DNA of 64,000 nucleotides. Origin: Colwellia sp. (lineage in GTDB: Bacteria > Pseudomonadota > Gammaproteobacteria > Enterobacterales > Alteromonadaceae). A model generated the notes under the pieces. That model searched no databases and was not told the DNA's origin. It was given only the letters and a program-made list of their open reading frames with translations. This document shows positions 39,208 through 49,312 of this stretch, piece by piece. Location of the stretch: contig JABSOZ010000007.1 of assembly GCA_013215295.1 (NCBI GenBank), forward strand, positions 1-64,000, given 5' to 3'. The stretch's first letter is position 1, and each line of letters starts with the position of its first letter. The translations under genes were made by a program, and so were the position numbers.

Positions 39208-39630
39208 ATGTTAGAACAAGCACTTATCAAGTTATTTAAAGATTATATTTCTGCATTTGAACAATATAACTTTACTGCAGCACGCGCTTGTTACCATTTA
39301 CCTTGCACATTACATACGCCGGATAAAATTGCTTATTTATCAGATAGTGAAAGTTTCGATAAAGAGTTTGAAGAAATATTTATCGTATTGAAACATGCTA
39401 AAACGAAAAAGATAATGCCGACAGCGGCAAGCTTTAATAACTCTGCTAATTCGTCTGTTGATATTTGTGTAGATTGGGCTTTTATTGATGATAATGATGA
39501 AATATTTGCTGACTTTACTGCTTTTTTTCATGTTATTAAAATAGCAGAGCAATTTAAAATTGTGAGTGTAGTTTCACACGACTTAACAAATAGTATTGAG
39601 TTGGAATTTCCGTTAACGCTTGTGCGTTAA
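39208..39630 (+). CDS. NTF2-like / SnoaL-like protein of unknown function
   Basis: The 140-residue protein has the helix-rich start and later paired beta strands of the NTF2-like cone fold: LFKDYISAFEQYNFTAARAC, then VDICVDWAFIDDNDEIFADFTAFFHV. Such proteins range from enzymes to binding modules, and no catalytic residues are clear here. It lies 38 bases before dapB in the same direction, so it may share its transcript. The ATG is preceded by GGGGCGC, a fair binding site. Confidence 0.65.
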   Translation: MLEQALIKLFKDYISAFEQYNFTAARACYHLPCTLHTPDKIAYLSDSESFDKEFEEIFIVLKHAKTKKIMPTAASFNNSANSSVDICVDWAFIDDNDEIFADFTAFFHVIKIAEQFKIVSVVSHDLTNSIELEFPLTLVR

Positions 39631-39668
39631 AAGATTAAGAACATTAAATAAATTTATTGAGAATAATA

Positions 39669-40472
39669 ATGAAAGTAAAAGTAGCCATTTTAGGATGTAG
39701 CGGCCGTATGGGGCGTAACTTAATTCAAGCTGCCGTTGAGCACCAATCTATTGAACTAGTGGGTGGCAACGTTCGTGAATCATCATCGTTTGTTAATTTC
39801 GATTTAGGCGAATTAGCCGGTATTGGCGCTATTGGTCATAAAACATCAACAGATTTAAACGATTTACTCAATGCTGATGTATTTATTGATTTTACTTCTA
39901 TTGAAACCACGTTAGAAAACATTAAATGGTGTCAGCAGCATAAGAAAGCACTCGTTATCGGTACGACAGGATTTAGTGACGAACAAGTGAGTATTATTGA
40001 AAAAGCAGGAGAGAACATGCCTGTGATTTTAGCGCCCAACACCAGTGTAGGCGTTAATTTGATGTTTAAACTATTAGAAGTTACCGCAAAAGCAATTGGT
40101 GACTATACTGATATAGAAATATTTGAAGCACACCATAGGTTCAAGAAAGATGCGCCATCAGGAACTGCGGTAAAAATGGGGCAGGTAATAGCTGATACTT
40201 TAGGTAGGGATTTAAATAAAGTTGCTGTTTATGGCCGCGAAGGCATTACAGGTGAACGAGATAAAGAAACCATAGGTTTTGCGACAGTACGCGCTGGTGA
40301 CATTGTTGGAGAGCATACTGCTTTTTTTGTTGATATTGGTGAACGGTTAGAAATCACCCATAGAGCAAGTTCAAGAATGACTTTTGCATTAGGTGCGATG
40401 AGAGCCGCATTCTGGCTAAGTGAGGCGGAGAATGGCTTTTATGATATGCAGGATGTTTTAGGTTTGAAATAG
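39669..40472 (+). CDS. dapB: 4-hydroxy-tetrahydrodipicolinate reductase
   Basis: DapB makes tetrahydrodipicolinate with NAD(P)H in the lysine and meso-diaminopimelate pathway. The 267-residue product shows the dinucleotide-binding GCSGRMGRN at the N-terminus and the substrate motif [15 protein letters not shown] with catalytic His and Lys. The usual length is about 270. A TTG four codons upstream is possible, but ATG 39669 matches the family start. dapB followed by carAB is a conserved neighbourhood in gammaproteobacteria. Confidence 0.95.
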   Translation: MKVKVAILGCSGRMGRNLIQAAVEHQSIELVGGNVRESSSFVNFDLGELAGIGAIGHKTSTDLNDLLNADVFIDFTSIETTLENIKWCQQHKKALVIGTTGFSDEQVSIIEKAGENMPVILAPNTSVGVNLMFKLLEVTAKAIGDYTDIEIFEAHHRFKKDAPSGTAVKMGQVIADTLGRDLNKVAVYGREGITGERDKETIGFATVRAGDIVGEHTAFFVDIGERLEITHRASSRMTFALGAMRAAFWLSEAENGFYDMQDVLGLK

Positions 40473-40631
40473 ACAAATATTAGAGAAAACAGTTACTTTT
40501 AGCCGTTTTAACTAAATATTCGATTAAACACTTAGTTTTTTACAATTATCACTAGACGAATATGTGATACAAGCGTAAAATAAGTGGATTTTGTCAAAAA
40601 TTTAGTCATTCGGTTAATAATAACGAAATTT

Positions 40632-40662
40632 TTGACATTTTTTGTGGGTGTTTCTCTATGAA
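40632..40662 (+). promoter_or_regulatory. Putative sigma-70 promoter of carAB
   Basis: TTGACA at 40632-40637 is followed after 19 bases by TATGAA at 40657-40662, about 94 bases before carA. The -35 is perfect, the spacing long and the -10 imperfect. The 283-base gap from dapB to carA should also hold arginine and pyrimidine control sites, but I could not place an ARG box with confidence. Confidence 0.4.
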
Positions 40663-40755
40663 ATAAATTAGAGAGCAAACCACGCGTAATTAATACTTAA
40701 TGATGTTTCTTTAGTTGTACATCGTTAAGCTTCTTTCTTCTTTACGGAGGTTAAA

Positions 40756-41895
40756 TTGACTAAATCTGCTATTTTAGTGCTTGAAGACGGCACTGTATTT
40801 AAAGGCACCGCTATTGGTGCAGACGGAGCGGCTGTTGGTGAAGTAGTATTCAATACTTCAATGACCGGTTACCAAGAAATTCTAACCGACCCTTCATATG
40901 CAGAACAAATTATTACCCTAACTTACCCGCATATCGGTAATACAGGTACCAATAGTGAAGATGAAGAATCAAACACTATTTCGGCAAAAGGTTTAGTTAT
41001 TCGTGATTTACCGCTACTAGCGAGTAATTTTCGAAATGAACAAAATTTGAGCGACTACCTAAAAGCAAATAATATTTTAGGTATTGCCGATATTGACACA
41101 CGTAAATTAACTCGTATTTTGCGTGAAAAAGGCGCACAAAACGGTTGTATCATGACAGTTGATGCAGTTACTGAAGCCGTAGAAATAGACGCTTTAGCAC
41201 AAGCTAAAGCATTTCCAGGCCTTAAAGGTATGGACTTAGCGAAAGTTGTTTCAACGAAAGAGCAATATCAATGGACAGAAGGAAGTTGGGAATTAGGAAA
41301 AGGCCACATAACGCCTGAAAGTTCTCAGTTTCACGTGGTTGCCTACGATTTCGGTGCTAAACGTAATATTTTACGTATGTTAGTAGACCGTGGTTGTAAA
41401 GTAACGGTAGTGCCGGCACAAACATCGGCAAGTGATGTTTTAGCGATGAATCCTGATGGAATCTTCTTATCAAATGGACCCGGTGACCCAGAGCCATGTG
41501 ATTATGCAATTTCAGCCATTAAAACATTCTTAGAAACTGATACACCTATCTTTGGCATTTGTTTAGGGCATCAATTACTTGGCTTAGCAAGTGGCGCGGG
41601 TACAGTTAAAATGAAATTTGGCCATCATGGTGGTAATCATCCGGTTAAAGATTTTGAACGCAATGTTGTGATGATCACGGCGCAGAACCACGGTTTTGCA
41701 ATTGATGAAAACAATATGCCAGATAACTTGAAAGTAACGCATGTGTCGTTATTTGATAATTCAATTCAAGGCGTTCATCGTACAGACAAGCCAGCGTTTA
41801 GTTTTCAAGGTCATCCTGAAGCAAGCCCTGGACCTGCAGATGCTGCACCATTGTTTGATCATTTCATCGATTTAATGAACGATGCAAAAGCTTAG
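40756..41895 (+). CDS. carA: Carbamoyl-phosphate synthase small subunit
   Basis: CarA releases ammonia from glutamine for carbamoyl phosphate, the precursor of arginine and pyrimidines. The 379-residue product has the CarA N-terminal domain ([16 protein letters not shown]) and a class I glutaminase domain with nucleophile Cys269 in [11 protein letters not shown] and His in [10 protein letters not shown]. It starts at TTG 40756. The strong GGAGG at 40746-40750 decides this, since no ATG lies near. carB follows after 31 bases. Confidence 0.97.
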   Translation: MTKSAILVLEDGTVFKGTAIGADGAAVGEVVFNTSMTGYQEILTDPSYAEQIITLTYPHIGNTGTNSEDEESNTISAKGLVIRDLPLLASNFRNEQNLSDYLKANNILGIADIDTRKLTRILREKGAQNGCIMTVDAVTEAVEIDALAQAKAFPGLKGMDLAKVVSTKEQYQWTEGSWELGKGHITPESSQFHVVAYDFGAKRNILRMLVDRGCKVTVVPAQTSASDVLAMNPDGIFLSNGPGDPEPCDYAISAIKTFLETDTPIFGICLGHQLLGLASGAGTVKMKFGHHGGNHPVKDFERNVVMITAQNHGFAIDENNMPDNLKVTHVSLFDNSIQGVHRTDKPAFSFQGHPEASPGPADAAPLFDHFIDLMNDAKA

Positions 41896-41926
41896 CACTT
41901 AAACAAGATATAGAGAGAACTAAAAA

Positions 41927-44900
41927 ATGGGAAAACGTACTGATATAAAAAGTATCTTGATCTTAGGCGCGGGTCCAATTGTTATTGGTCAAGCCTGTGA
42001 ATTTGATTATTCTGGCGCACAAGCCTGTAAAGCTCTTCGAGAAGAAGGCTACCGAGTTATTTTAGTTAACTCAAATCCTGCAACTATTATGACTGACCCT
42101 GAAATGGCCGATGCAACTTATATCGAACCTATTCACTGGGAAGTTGTGCGTAAAATTATTGAAAAAGAACGTCCTTGTGCTGTTCTCCCAACAATGGGTG
42201 GTCAAACGGCTTTGAACTGTGCTTTAGAGCTTGAAGCAAAAGGCGTATTAAAAGAATTTAATGTTGAAATGATCGGCGCAACTGCTGATGCGATTGATAA
42301 AGCTGAAAACAGAAGTCGTTTCGACAAAGCAATGAAAGCGATTGGATTAGACACGCCAAATGCTGAAATTGTCCATACTATTGAAGAAGCACATAATGCG
42401 GTTAAGCATTTAGGTTTTCCTTGTATTATTCGTCCGTCATTTACCATGGGTGGCACCGGCGGTGGTATTGCATACAATATCGAAGAATTTACTGAGATTT
42501 GTACCCGTGGTTTAGATCTTTCGCCAACCTCAGAATTATTAATTGATGAATCATTAATCGGTTGGAAAGAATATGAAATGGAAGTGGTGCGCGACAAAAA
42601 TGATAACTGTATCATTATTTGTTCGATTGAAAACGTCGACCCTATGGGTATTCATACCGGTGACTCAATCACCGTTGCACCTGCTCAAACGCTAACTGAC
42701 AAAGAATACCAAATCATGCGTAATGCTTCGATTGCGGTATTGCGTGAAATTGGTGTTGAAACAGGTGGTTCAAACGTACAATTTGGCATTTGTCCTGAGA
42801 CTGGCCGTATGGTTATTATTGAGATGAATCCACGTGTCTCTCGTTCATCTGCCTTAGCATCGAAAGCTACGGGTTTCCCAATTGCTAAAATCGCGGCTAA
42901 GTTAGCGGTCGGTTATACACTTGATGAATTAACTAACGATATTACTGGCGGTAAAACACCGGCATCATTTGAACCAACTATCGATTATGTTGTGACTAAA
43001 ATACCACGTTTTAACTTTGAAAAATTTGCCGGTTGTGAAGACAGATTAACTACCCAGATGAAGTCTGTGGGTGAAGTTATGTCGATTGGTCGTAATCAAC
43101 AAGAATCATTACAAAAAGCGTTACGTGGTTTAGAAGTTGGCGTAAATGGTTTTGACTCTATGGTTGATGTGACTCAACCGGGTGCTAAAACAAAAATAAT
43201 GCATGAACTGCAAGAAGCCGGTGCAGACCGTATTTGGTATATCGGTGATGCTTTTCGTTTAGGGTTAACGGTTGATGATGTTTACCGTTTAACGATGATT
43301 GATCGTTGGTTCCTGATTCAAATCGAAGATATTATTTTAGAAGAAGCTAAAGTCGTTGAAGGCGGCTTAAAAATATTAACAGCCGATTATTTACGTAAAC
43401 TTAAACGTAAAGGCTTCGCTGATTCTCGTCTTGCCGATTTAATAGGTGTCGCAGAAGCTGAAGTGCGTAAGAAACGTCATAACGCTAATATCTTCCCTGT
43501 TTATAAACGCGTTGATACGTGTGCCGCTGAATTTAGTTCAGACACAGCTTACATGTATTCAACATACGATGAAGAATGTGAAGCTAACCCGACAGATAAA
43601 GAATCAATCATGATACTTGGTGGCGGTCCAAACCGTATTGGTCAAGGTATTGAGTTTGATTACTGTTGTGTACATGCCGCATTGGCATTACGTGAAGATG
43701 GCTATGAAACAATCATGGTTAATTGTAACCCTGAAACGGTTTCTACTGATTATGATACATCTGACCGTTTATACTTTGAATCAATCACTTTTGAAGATGT
43801 GCTAGAAATTGTGCGCATTGAAAAACCTAAAGGCGTTATCGTGCAATATGGTGGTCAAACACCCCTTAAATTAGCACGTGCATTAGAAGCTGCAGGCGTA
43901 CCAATTATTGGCACTTCTCCAGATGCTATTGATAGAGCTGAAGACAGAGAACGTTTCCAACAAGCAGTAGACCGTTTAGGTTTATTACAACCTGAAAATG
44001 CCACAGTAACTACTATAGAAGAAGCAATGGCAAAAGCTGAAGCGATTGGTTTCCCATTAGTTGTTCGCCCATCTTATGTCTTAGGTGGCCGTGCAATGGA
44101 AATTGTTTATGACTTAGACGATTTACGTCGCTATATGACAGAAGCAGTTAGTGTTTCAAATGACTCTCCAGTATTACTTGACCACTTCCTTGATGATGCG
44201 ATTGAAGTTGATATTGACCTTGTTTGTGATGGTACAGATGTGGTTATTGGCGGGATTATGCAACATATTGAGCAAGCAGGCGTTCACTCAGGTGATTCGG
44301 CATGTTCATTGCCCGCATATAGCTTAAGTCAAGAAGTACAAGATGTTATGCGTAAGCAAGTAACTGATTTAGCTTTTGAATTAGGCGTAATTGGCTTAAT
44401 GAATACACAAATGGCCGTTAAAGATAATGAGGTTTACATTATTGAAGTAAACCCACGTGCTGCTCGTACTATTCCATTTGTTTCAAAAGCAACTGCAGTG
44501 CCTTTAGCTAAAGTAGGCGCTCGTGTTATGGCAGGTAAATCATTGAAAGAACAGGGCATAACAAAAGAAGTTATACCTCCTTATTTCTCTGTGAAAGAAG
44601 TTGTTATCCCTTTTAACAAGTTCCATGGCAGTGACCCGTTAGTTGGTCCAGAAATGCGCTCTACGGGCGAAGTTATGGGTGTTGGTAATACATTTGAAGA
44701 AGCATACGCAAAAGCTTGTTTAGGTGCCGGTGTTACAGTACCTAAATCAGGACGTGCGTTAATCTCTGTTCGTAACAGTGATAAAGTGCGTGTGGTTGAA
44801 TTAGCGAAACAGTTGGTTGCTCTAGGATATGACGTAGATGCTACTCATGGAACTGCTGTAGTATTAGGTGAAGCTAATATTCCATGTCGTTTAGTGAATA

Positions 44901-45145
44901 AAGTTCAAGAAGGTCGTCCACATATTCTTGATAGAATCAAAAATGGTGAATATAGCTATATTATTAACACCACAGAAGGTCGTAAAGCGATTGAAGATTC
45001 TAAAGTCTTGCGTGGAGGAGCATTGCGCTATAAAGTGGCATATACCACTACCTTGAATGCAGCATTTGCAACGTGTCAATCACATGCCGCTGATGACAGA
45101 AATACAGTGATATCGATACAAGAATTACATAAGCAATGTAGCTAA
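41927..45145 (+). CDS. carB: Carbamoyl-phosphate synthase large subunit
   Basis: CarB combines ammonia, bicarbonate and two ATP into carbamoyl phosphate. The 1072-residue protein has the duplicated ATP-grasp halves (first about 1-400, second about 555-935). Each opens with a similar loop ([20 protein letters not shown] and [18 protein letters not shown]). An oligomerisation domain lies between them and a C-terminal allosteric domain (about 936-1072) follows. Length matches E. coli CarB (1073). It forms an operon with carA. Confidence 0.98.
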   Translation: MGKRTDIKSILILGAGPIVIGQACEFDYSGAQACKALREEGYRVILVNSNPATIMTDPEMADATYIEPIHWEVVRKIIEKERPCAVLPTMGGQTALNCALELEAKGVLKEFNVEMIGATADAIDKAENRSRFDKAMKAIGLDTPNAEIVHTIEEAHNAVKHLGFPCIIRPSFTMGGTGGGIAYNIEEFTEICTRGLDLSPTSELLIDESLIGWKEYEMEVVRDKNDNCIIICSIENVDPMGIHTGDSITVAPAQTLTDKEYQIMRNASIAVLREIGVETGGSNVQFGICPETGRMVIIEMNPRVSRSSALASKATGFPIAKIAAKLAVGYTLDELTNDITGGKTPASFEPTIDYVVTKIPRFNFEKFAGCEDRLTTQMKSVGEVMSIGRNQQESLQKALRGLEVGVNGFDSMVDVTQPGAKTKIMHELQEAGADRIWYIGDAFRLGLTVDDVYRLTMIDRWFLIQIEDIILEEAKVVEGGLKILTADYLRKLKRKGFADSRLADLIGVAEAEVRKKRHNANIFPVYKRVDTCAAEFSSDTAYMYSTYDEECEANPTDKESIMILGGGPNRIGQGIEFDYCCVHAALALREDGYETIMVNCNPETVSTDYDTSDRLYFESITFEDVLEIVRIEKPKGVIVQYGGQTPLKLARALEAAGVPIIGTSPDAIDRAEDRERFQQAVDRLGLLQPENATVTTIEEAMAKAEAIGFPLVVRPSYVLGGRAMEIVYDLDDLRRYMTEAVSVSNDSPVLLDHFLDDAIEVDIDLVCDGTDVVIGGIMQHIEQAGVHSGDSACSLPAYSLSQEVQDVMRKQVTDLAFELGVIGLMNTQMAVKDNEVYIIEVNPRAARTIPFVSKATAVPLAKVGARVMAGKSLKEQGITKEVIPPYFSVKEVVIPFNKFHGSDPLVGPEMRSTGEVMGVGNTFEEAYAKACLGAGVTVPKSGRALISVRNSDKVRVVELAKQLVALGYDVDATHGTAVVLGEANIPCRLVNKVQEGRPHILDRIKNGEYSYIINTTEGRKAIEDSKVLRGGALRYKVAYTTTLNAAFATCQSHAADDRNTVISIQELHKQCS

Positions 45146-45157
45146 TACCGAGCTGTG

Positions 45158-45191
45158 TAAGGTATTTACTTCGTGTTAAGTAAATACCTTA
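45158..45191 (+). terminator. Hairpin after carB
   Basis: TAAGGTATTTACTT (45158-45171) pairs perfectly with 45178-45191 around the 6-base loop CGTGTT. It lies 13 bases after the carB stop. The downstream sequence is A/T-rich without a clean U-tract. Confidence 0.6.
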
Positions 45192-45210
45192 TTAAAAATA
45201 TAATATATAA

Positions 45211-45241
45211 GGGTGGTTATACTTTTTAAGTAAACCACCTT
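45211..45241 (+). other. Hairpin in the greA leader
   Basis: GGTGGTT (45212-45218) pairs with AACCACC (45233-45239), and TACTT/AAGTA continues the stem past a one-base bulge. It ends 25 bases before the greA ATG. E. coli greA has a prematurely terminated leader RNA (GraL), so a leader-control role is possible, but this is only analogy. Confidence 0.4.
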
Positions 45242-45265
45242 TATCATTTGAAAAAGAAGATAAAA

Positions 45266-45742
45266 ATGACTAAATATCCAATGACCCTTAGTGGCTCTGA
45301 TCAATTGCATGAAGAGCTTAGAGTTTTAAAAACAGAAAAACGTCCACGTATTGTAAAAGATATTGCTACTGCACGTGAGCATGGCGATTTAAAAGAAAAT
45401 GCAGAATACCATGCAGCTAAAGAAGAGCAGGGTTTTTGTGAAGGACGAATTCAAGACATTGAAGGACGACTTTGTAATGCTCAGGTTATCGATATCACTA
45501 AAATACCGAACCATGGAAAAGTGCTTTTTGGCACAACGGTTACCTTATTGAACATTGATACCGAAGTAGAAGTCACTTATAAAATAGTCGGCGATGATGA
45601 AGCTGATTTTAAAACGGGTCGTATTTCATTAAACTCACCTATTGCGCGTGGTTTAATTGGTAAAGAAGTTGATTCTGAAGTAGAAATAACCATACCCGGT
45701 GGTACCGTTGAATATGAGATTGTTTCAGTCGAACATGTTTAA
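45266..45742 (+). CDS. greA: Transcription elongation factor GreA
   Basis: GreA rescues backtracked RNA polymerase by stimulating transcript cleavage. The 158-residue product equals E. coli GreA in length. The N-terminal coiled coil carries the tip acidic residues in [17 protein letters not shown], and the C-terminal FKBP-like domain ends in [17 protein letters not shown] 45266 ([10 protein letters not shown]) matches the family start; a TTG six codons upstream is not needed. It lies downstream of carB, as is common in gammaproteobacteria. Confidence 0.96.
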   Translation: MTKYPMTLSGSDQLHEELRVLKTEKRPRIVKDIATAREHGDLKENAEYHAAKEEQGFCEGRIQDIEGRLCNAQVIDITKIPNHGKVLFGTTVTLLNIDTEVEVTYKIVGDDEADFKTGRISLNSPIARGLIGKEVDSEVEITIPGGTVEYEIVSVEHV

Positions 45743-45770
45743 TTAGCAGTTTACGTGTTAAAAATATTGA

Positions 45771-45799
45771 GAGCCCATTATGAAAGTAATGGGCTTTTT
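45771..45799 (+). terminator. Terminator of greA
   Basis: AGCCCATTA (45772-45780) pairs with TAATGGGCT (45787-45795) and is followed by TTTT. Standard rho-independent terminator. Confidence 0.9.
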
Positions 45800-45800
45800 A

Positions 45801-45980
45801 TGTTCAGGCCGCTCTTTGACATCCATGTCATTACGGCATTAGTGCATCCATGCACGTCGATGAACGGTCATGATTTTTGTTCCAGACAAATCATAAGTAC
45901 CAACATCCGTGCAGGTAATGTCACGGTCACATGGATGTGAAGGAGAGACGATGTTCAGCCGCTCTTTGACATCTATGTAG
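45801..45980. repeat. Intergenic repeat cluster downstream of greA, including dispersed repeat copy B
   Basis: A 28-base unit (TGTTCAG, CCGCTCTTTGACATC, then ATGT) occurs at 45801-45828 and again at 45952-45979, with one base indel and one substitution. Between them, 45904-45960 matches the repeat at 80-137. CATCCATGCAC and TCACATGGATGTGA give several small dyads. No convincing protein is encoded, and the short open frames on both strands here fit non-coding repeat DNA. Confidence 0.65.
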
Positions 45981-46081
45981 GCAATAACGCGGTGGCAAAG
46001 AATGACAATTTGAATAAACGTTAGTCGCACTTAATAAATTGGCAACAAAGGATCATTTAACTGATCGTTAATGGAGATAGT

Positions 46082-46951
46082 ATGAAAAAAATAGCATTTA
46101 TTGGTTTGGGCGTTATGGGTTATCCGATGGCAGGCCATCTACAAAAAGCAGGCTTTGATGTTTGCGTTTATAACCGTACTATTGAAAAAGCGGAAAAGTG
46201 GGTAGCAGAGTTTGGTGGTTGTTTGGCAAAGAGCCCCAAAGAAGCCGCAGAGGGCTGTGAAATCGTTTTTTCGTGTGTTGGCAATGACAATGATGTTAGG
46301 CAAGTAATCCTGGGTGATAACGGCGTGTTTTCCGGTTTATCTGTAGGTGCCATATTAGTTGATCACACAACTGCTTCAGCAGATCTTGCTAGAGATCTTA
46401 ATTCACTGGCTATATTACAAAATAAACATTTTATTGATGCTCCAGTATCTGGAGGCCAAGCTGGCGCAGAAAATGGTGCTTTAACCATTATGGCCGGCGG
46501 TGAAGAAAATATTTTTGCACAAGTAAAACCTGTGATGGACGCATATGCTCGTTTTAGCCAACTTATGGGGAAGGTTGGTTCTGGGCAGTTAGCTAAGATG
46601 GTTAATCAAATATGTTTCGTTAATACTGTACAAGGCTTAGCAGAAGGTCTTAACTTTGCTCAAAAGGCGGGTCTCGACACTGATAAGCTGATAGAGACAA
46701 TATCTAAAGGTGCTGCTGGTTCATGGCAAATGGATAATCGCGGAAAAACGATGTGCGCTAGAGAGTTTGATTTTGGTTTTGCGGTTGACTGGGTTAGAAA
46801 AGATTTAGGCATGGCATTTGAAGAGGCAGAAAAAATTGGTGCCGATTTAACCGTGACTAAACAATTAGACGGTTACTATGAATCAGTTCAGCAAAAAGGG
46901 GGTAACCGTTGGGATACTTCTAGCTTAATTGCTCGATTAGATGATAAGTAA
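46082..46951 (+). CDS. 3-hydroxyisobutyrate dehydrogenase-family NAD(P)-dependent oxidoreductase
   Basis: The 289-residue protein has the Rossmann motif GLGVMGYPMAGHL at the N-terminus and the beta-hydroxyacid dehydrogenase substrate motif DAPVSGGQAGAENG. The catalytic-lysine helix is around GSGQLAKMVNQICFVN (KMxNQ). This family includes tartronate semialdehyde reductase, 3-hydroxyisobutyrate dehydrogenase and succinic semialdehyde reductases; the sequence alone does not choose between them. No pathway partners are adjacent. GGAGA lies 7 bases upstream of the ATG. Confidence 0.9.
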   Translation: MKKIAFIGLGVMGYPMAGHLQKAGFDVCVYNRTIEKAEKWVAEFGGCLAKSPKEAAEGCEIVFSCVGNDNDVRQVILGDNGVFSGLSVGAILVDHTTASADLARDLNSLAILQNKHFIDAPVSGGQAGAENGALTIMAGGEENIFAQVKPVMDAYARFSQLMGKVGSGQLAKMVNQICFVNTVQGLAEGLNFAQKAGLDTDKLIETISKGAAGSWQMDNRGKTMCAREFDFGFAVDWVRKDLGMAFEEAEKIGADLTVTKQLDGYYESVQQKGGNRWDTSSLIARLDDK

Positions 46952-46997
46952 ATTTTGATTTAAAAATGCCTTAAATTAATCTCAGGCTTATTTTATG

Positions 46998-47099
46998 TGG
47001 CTCCTGAGCTCTTTATTAATTATGGTTTGAACCAGGGACAAATGCCTGTTTTATATCAGCACAGTCCGTTGTTCTTTCAACTCAGAGTTTAGCTATTTT
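46998..47099 (-). pseudogene. Decayed tRNA-Asn copy 2 (most distal)
   Basis: On the minus strand it ends in a CCA (complement at 46998-47000) and keeps the T-loop block (GAACCAGGGACAAA on the plus strand), part of the anticodon arm (CAGTCCGTTG) and AGCTATT near the 5' end. Insertions of about 14 bases in the acceptor/T region and about 10 bases beside the anticodon would prevent a cloverleaf. It shares these insertions with the copy at 47143, so the two derive from one damaged ancestor. Confidence 0.75.
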
Positions 47100-47103
47100 G
47101 AAC

Positions 47104-47134
47104 AAAAAAAAAGCCTGCGAATAATTGCAGGCTT
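47104..47134 (-). terminator. Terminator after the first decayed tRNA-Asn copy
   Basis: Read on the minus strand: AAGCCTGC (47127-47134), loop, GCAGGCTT (47111-47118), then a run of U from the A-tract at 47104-47112. It is nearly identical to the terminator at 47249-47280. Confidence 0.85.
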
Positions 47135-47142
47135 ATCTTATG

Positions 47143-47245
47143 TGGCTCCTGAACTCTTTATTAGGTATGGACTTGAACCAGGGGCAAATGCCGGTTTTAG
47201 ATGAGCACAGTCCGTTGTTCTTTAAATTCAGACTTTAGCTATTTT
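47143..47245 (-). pseudogene. Decayed tRNA-Asn copy 1
   Basis: The middle unit of three repeats with a period of about 145 bases (CCA complements at 46998, 47143 and 47289). It keeps the T-arm (TGGACTTGAACCAGGGG on the plus strand) and CAGTCCGTTG of the anticodon arm. The acceptor stem is disrupted by an insertion (GAACTCTTTATTAGGTA) and the 5' acceptor half is lost. It cannot fold as a tRNA. Confidence 0.8.
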
Positions 47246-47248
47246 AAA

Positions 47249-47280
47249 CAAAAAAAAAGCCTGCAAATAATTGCAGGCTT
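47249..47280 (-). terminator. Terminator of tRNA-Asn
   Basis: On the minus strand, AAGCCTGC (47273-47280) pairs with GCAGGCTT (47257-47264), followed by a U-run from the A-tract at 47249-47258. It lies 9 bases after the CCA end of the intact tRNA. Confidence 0.9.
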
Positions 47281-47288
47281 ATCTTATG

Positions 47289-47364
47289 TGGCTCCTCAAC
47301 CTGGACTTGAACCAGGGACAAACGGATTAACAGTCCGTTGCTCTACCAACTGAGCTATTGAGGA
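47289..47364 (-). tRNA. tRNA-Asn (GTT anticodon)
   Basis: Seventy-six bases including an encoded CCA. The acceptor stem TCCTCAA pairs with TTGAGGA; the D-loop contains AGCTCAGTTGGTAGAGCA. The anticodon arm is CGGACTGTTAATCCG with anticodon GTT, and the T-arm CCTGGTTCAAGTCCAGG is complete. Discriminator G. It is transcribed from the strong promoter at 47404-47432 and ends at the hairpin 47249-47280. Two decayed copies follow in the same direction. Confidence 0.97.
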
Positions 47365-47403
47365 ATCGTTTTGTTTGCCAAGCGTCTTGGCTAACGGGGC
47401 GAG

Positions 47404-47432
47404 ATAATAGATGCCTGTGGGGGAACTGTCAA
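47404..47432 (-). promoter_or_regulatory. Promoter of tRNA-Asn
   Basis: On the minus strand, TTGACA (47427-47432), a 17-base spacer and TATTAT (47404-47409) are followed by the GC-rich discriminator CTCGCCCC. That is the pattern of stable-RNA promoters under stringent (ppGpp) control. The -10 lies 39 bases before the mature 5' end. Confidence 0.85.
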
Positions 47433-47935
47433 CACAAAATTTATAAATAAATCATTATTTCGTTTGTTTGTTTATTTTGTCGACACTCAGTGTGCTTTAT
47501 CTCCAAATGTAGTGCTATTTTCACTCTTGAATTTTGTAAGTGAGTATTACTGAAAGTTATCCACTGAATCTGTGGATAACTTTGTGAATGAAAGTGTAAT
47601 AAAAGGTAACGCCAACGAAAGAATGCTTGTTGTAGCTAAATAGCTAAATTTCGAAGGTTTATATAATCACATTAAATAACAATGTGTTAGGTGGGTATTT
47701 TGCCTTTTAGATATCTTAGTGTAATTTTTGTTCAACGCTTGCTTTTAAGGCTGTTTGCTGTGGGTTATACGAAGGAGTAGGTATAAGAATCTTATTATTC
47801 ATTGTTTATAAGCTTTATATTTATGTGAAAAAATAAAAATGAAGTTGAAATAAAATATATACATAGCGAGTCTTATCACTATCTTTTACAATACTTTTGT
47901 ATTTTCCCGCAAAGACAATCAATAGTTTACATTAA
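47433..47935. other. Intergenic region between tRNA-Asn and the MATE gene
   Basis: About 500 bases without a supported gene. The only clear structure is the DnaA-box-like dyad at 47556-47580. A 28-codon open frame starting near GTG 47690 (GTGGGTATTTTGCC...) has no binding site or recognisable features and is not called. The MATE promoter must lie near the right end. Confidence 0.5.
47556..47580. promoter_or_regulatory. Inverted pair of DnaA-box-like sequences
   Basis: GTTATCCAC (47556-47564) and GTGGATAAC (47572-47580) are a perfect 9-bp dyad with a 7-base gap. The right half read on the minus strand is TTATCCACA, an exact strong DnaA box (47571-47579). The left half, TTATCCACT, differs at the last base. 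There is no U-tract, so protein binding is more likely than termination. Confidence 0.55.
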
Positions 47936-49312
47936 ATGACCCAAATGAATAATAAAAAGCCAATTAACTTACTTGAAGATCCCGTAGCCGATACTATCAA
48001 GCGTATGACTATCCCAATGATTTACGGGATGGTTTTATTAATGACATTTAATTTGGTTGACACTTTTTTTGTTGGTTTACTTGGAACGCAACCTCTCGCA
48101 GCCATTAGTTTTACCTTTCCTATTACTTTTACTGTTATTAGCTTAACCATAGGTTTAGGTATTGGTACATCAGCTGTTATCGCAAAAGCTTTGGGAAAGG
48201 GCAATGATGAATCGGCAAAAAATTCAGGTACGGCAGCTATATATTTGGCGGCAATTGTTGTAGGTATTTTATCTTTTATAGGTTATTTATTTACGGATGA
48301 AATATTTCTGTTACTTGGAGCGAGTGAAGCTTTATTACCGATAATTCATGAATATATGGATATTTGGTTTATCAGCAGTATTTGTTTAATTGGACCCATG
48401 ATTGGTAATGCTATTTTAAGGGCGTCGGGTGATACAAAAACCCCCAGTATAATTATGGGCAGCGCCGGTTTAATTAATGCAATATTAGATCCTGTTTTTA
48501 TTTTTGGTTTTGGCCCAATCCCTGCGATGGGAATACAAGGGGCTGCAATCGCAACGTTAATTTCTTGGGTTTTTGGCTTATTACTTGTTTTATATATTGT
48601 GGGTATAAAGCGTCAATTGATCCACACTAAGCTCTTATCGTTGAAAACATTTGTTGCTTCAAGCCGGGGTATTTTACACATAGGTTTACCTGCAGCAGGA
48701 GCTAATATGCTTACACCGATTTCTGCGGCTATTCTAACTGCTATTGTTGCGAGCTATGGTGATTCTGCAGTAGCTGCTTTTGGTGTTGGCTCTCGCATTG
48801 AGTCTATCGCTTGTCTCGTGGTTTTGGCGATGTCTATGACACTTCCTCCTTTTATCAGCCAAAATTTTGGTGCGGGTAATATGCTTCGTGTTGAGAAAAG
48901 TTATAAATTATCAGTGAAATTTGTACTTGTATGGCAACTAATTATATATTTACTTCTCGTATTAATAGCGCCTTTCATTGCCGATATTTTTTCAAAAGAG
49001 GAAGCTGTTGCAGATATCATTGTTTTATTTATGTGGATAATGCCATTAGGTTATGGCTTGCAGGGCGTTATAATTTTAACTAACTCTTCTTTTAATGCTT
49101 TACATAAACCTATGGTGGCGCTATTGCTTAGCGTTATTCGTCTCTTTGTATGTTATGTACCTTTAGCCTTTTTAGGTAGTGTTTATTATGGCATTGAAGG
49201 CTTCTTCATTGGTGGGGTCTGTGGCAACCTTATTATGGCAATAATCTCTTACCGTTTATTTGACAAGCAATTTCCACACGAACTCGTTGAAGGAAAGGAA
49301 GTGTCATCATGA
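47936..49312 (+). CDS. MATE-family multidrug/toxin exporter
   Basis: A 458-residue protein with 12 membrane segments in two related halves. It shows MATE patterns such as [21 protein letters not shown] near the start, [14 protein letters not shown] in the first half and [12 protein letters not shown] in the second. MATE proteins export cationic drugs or metabolites using Na+ or H+. It starts at ATG 47936, with an alternative ATG three codons later; neither has a clear binding site. The last bases overlap the start of uvrB (ATGA). Confidence 0.92.
   Translation: MTQMNNKKPINLLEDPVADTIKRMTIPMIYGMVLLMTFNLVDTFFVGLLGTQPLAAISFTFPITFTVISLTIGLGIGTSAVIAKALGKGNDESAKNSGTAAIYLAAIVVGILSFIGYLFTDEIFLLLGASEALLPIIHEYMDIWFISSICLIGPMIGNAILRASGDTKTPSIIMGSAGLINAILDPVFIFGFGPIPAMGIQGAAIATLISWVFGLLLVLYIVGIKRQLIHTKLLSLKTFVASSRGILHIGLPAAGANMLTPISAAILTAIVASYGDSAVAAFGVGSRIESIACLVVLAMSMTLPPFISQNFGAGNMLRVEKSYKLSVKFVLVWQLIIYLLLVLIAPFIADIFSKEEAVADIIVLFMWIMPLGYGLQGVIILTNSSFNALHKPMVALLLSVIRLFVCYVPLAFLGSVYYGIEGFFIGGVCGNLIMAIISYRLFDKQFPHELVEGKEVSS

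Noticed and set aside
42202-42615. 137-codon open frame antisense to carB
   Set aside because: Fully inside a strongly conserved gene; composition is that of a shadow frame.
45755-46030. Two short open frames on opposite strands after greA
   Set aside because: They lie wholly in repeat DNA and the greA terminator, with no binding site or protein-like composition.
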